DNA of 64,000 bases, taken from positions 62,001 to 126,000 of the forward strand of contig NZ_CP084628.1 in the NCBI RefSeq assembly GCF_022878925.1, in the 5' to 3' direction. The position numbers and the translations under genes were made by a program. Below are positions 63,909-64,000 of this stretch, piece by piece (position 1 is the first letter of the stretch; each line of letters starts with the position of its first letter). The notes below the pieces were generated by a model. It was given only the letters and a program-made list of their open reading frames with translations, searched no databases and was not told where the DNA came from. This DNA comes from Caballeronia sp. TF1N1 (GTDB taxonomy: Bacteria; Pseudomonadota; Gammaproteobacteria; Burkholderiales; Burkholderiaceae).

Positions 63909-63935
63909 CGTTCAACCTGTAGAACGGAGTATCCG

Positions 63936-64000
63936 ATGCACATTGCCGATCATGTGAAGCCGATCAGCTATTTAAAGAGCGAAGCGGCACAAATCGTCAA
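63936..64000 (+). CDS. Phd/YefM-family antitoxin, N-terminal part only
   Basis: The frame runs off the window after MHIADHVKPISYLKSEAAQI. This N-terminus (HIADHVKPISYLK) is characteristic of type II Phd/YefM antitoxins that bind DNA and neutralise a ParE/RelE/Doc-type toxin. GGAGT about five bases upstream serves as the ribosome-binding site. A toxin gene is expected just beyond the right edge. Confidence 0.72.
   Translation, partial: MHIADHVKPISYLKSEAAQIV

Noticed and set aside
1..64000. CRISPR arrays, insertion sequences, integrases, rRNA or tRNA genes
   Set aside because: No regularly spaced direct repeats, transposase motifs or structured RNA genes were recognised anywhere in the window.

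Overview
The window is a GC-rich (roughly 60-65%) stretch of a Burkholderiaceae chromosome or megaplasmid, most like Paraburkholderia or Caballeronia. I infer this from the codon bias, the trimeric Burkholderia-type porin ending in Phe, the RhlE helicase with a Lys/Pro-rich tail, the many LysR regulators and the density of catabolic islands. It holds about 56 protein genes or gene fragments. I see no rRNA, tRNA, CRISPR array or insertion sequence.

Region 1 (1-10,992) is a nutrient-scavenging block: the tail of a TauD-like dioxygenase, a LysR regulator, then a long minus-strand run. That run encodes a LysR regulator, LeuC, LeuD, LeuB, an NMT1/SsuA-type ABC transporter with two paralogous binding proteins, an SDR dehydrogenase and an SMP-30 lactonase. 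The enzymes could form a lactone/hydroxy-acid route ending in a LeuCDB-type isomerisation and oxidative decarboxylation. Region 2 (11,202-16,413) is a D-hydantoin/N-carbamoyl-amino-acid operon with two different racemases, a hydantoinase, an N-carbamoyl-D-amino acid amidase and an MFS permease. Region 3 (16,487-25,197) holds RhlE, a decayed oxidoreductase gene, a PBP4-type lipoprotein, and a LysR-controlled porin / NCS2 permease / arylsulfotransferase-like set.

Region 4 (25,209-41,128) is the most striking part. A 12-gene minus-strand operon matches the alpha-proteobacterial erythritol (ery) pathway gene for gene: SorC regulator, FGGY kinase, GlpD-like dehydrogenase, TIM-barrel racemase, DhaK, DhaL, DUF2291 protein, sugar ABC transporter, TIM-like isomerase and RpiB-like isomerase. 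A second FGGY kinase and a second GlpD-like dehydrogenase are transcribed divergently. Two 14-bp operator-like dyads lie in the shared promoter region. I read it as a two-branch C4-polyol (erythritol/threitol) catabolic system with an added erythrulose-kinase-like module.

Region 5 (41,200-64,000) is a mosaic: an orphan MetQ-like protein, an EAL-domain remnant, a secreted esterase, dienelactone hydrolase, SDRs, a Crp-like regulator, a PhoX-type phosphatase behind a clear Pho box, alpha/beta hydrolases, a degenerate double HD-GYP/LuxR fusion, an ABC exporter, a DadA-like oxidase, efflux and uptake MFS proteins, a 2OG-Fe(II) oxygenase, and the first codons of a Phd/YefM antitoxin at the right edge.
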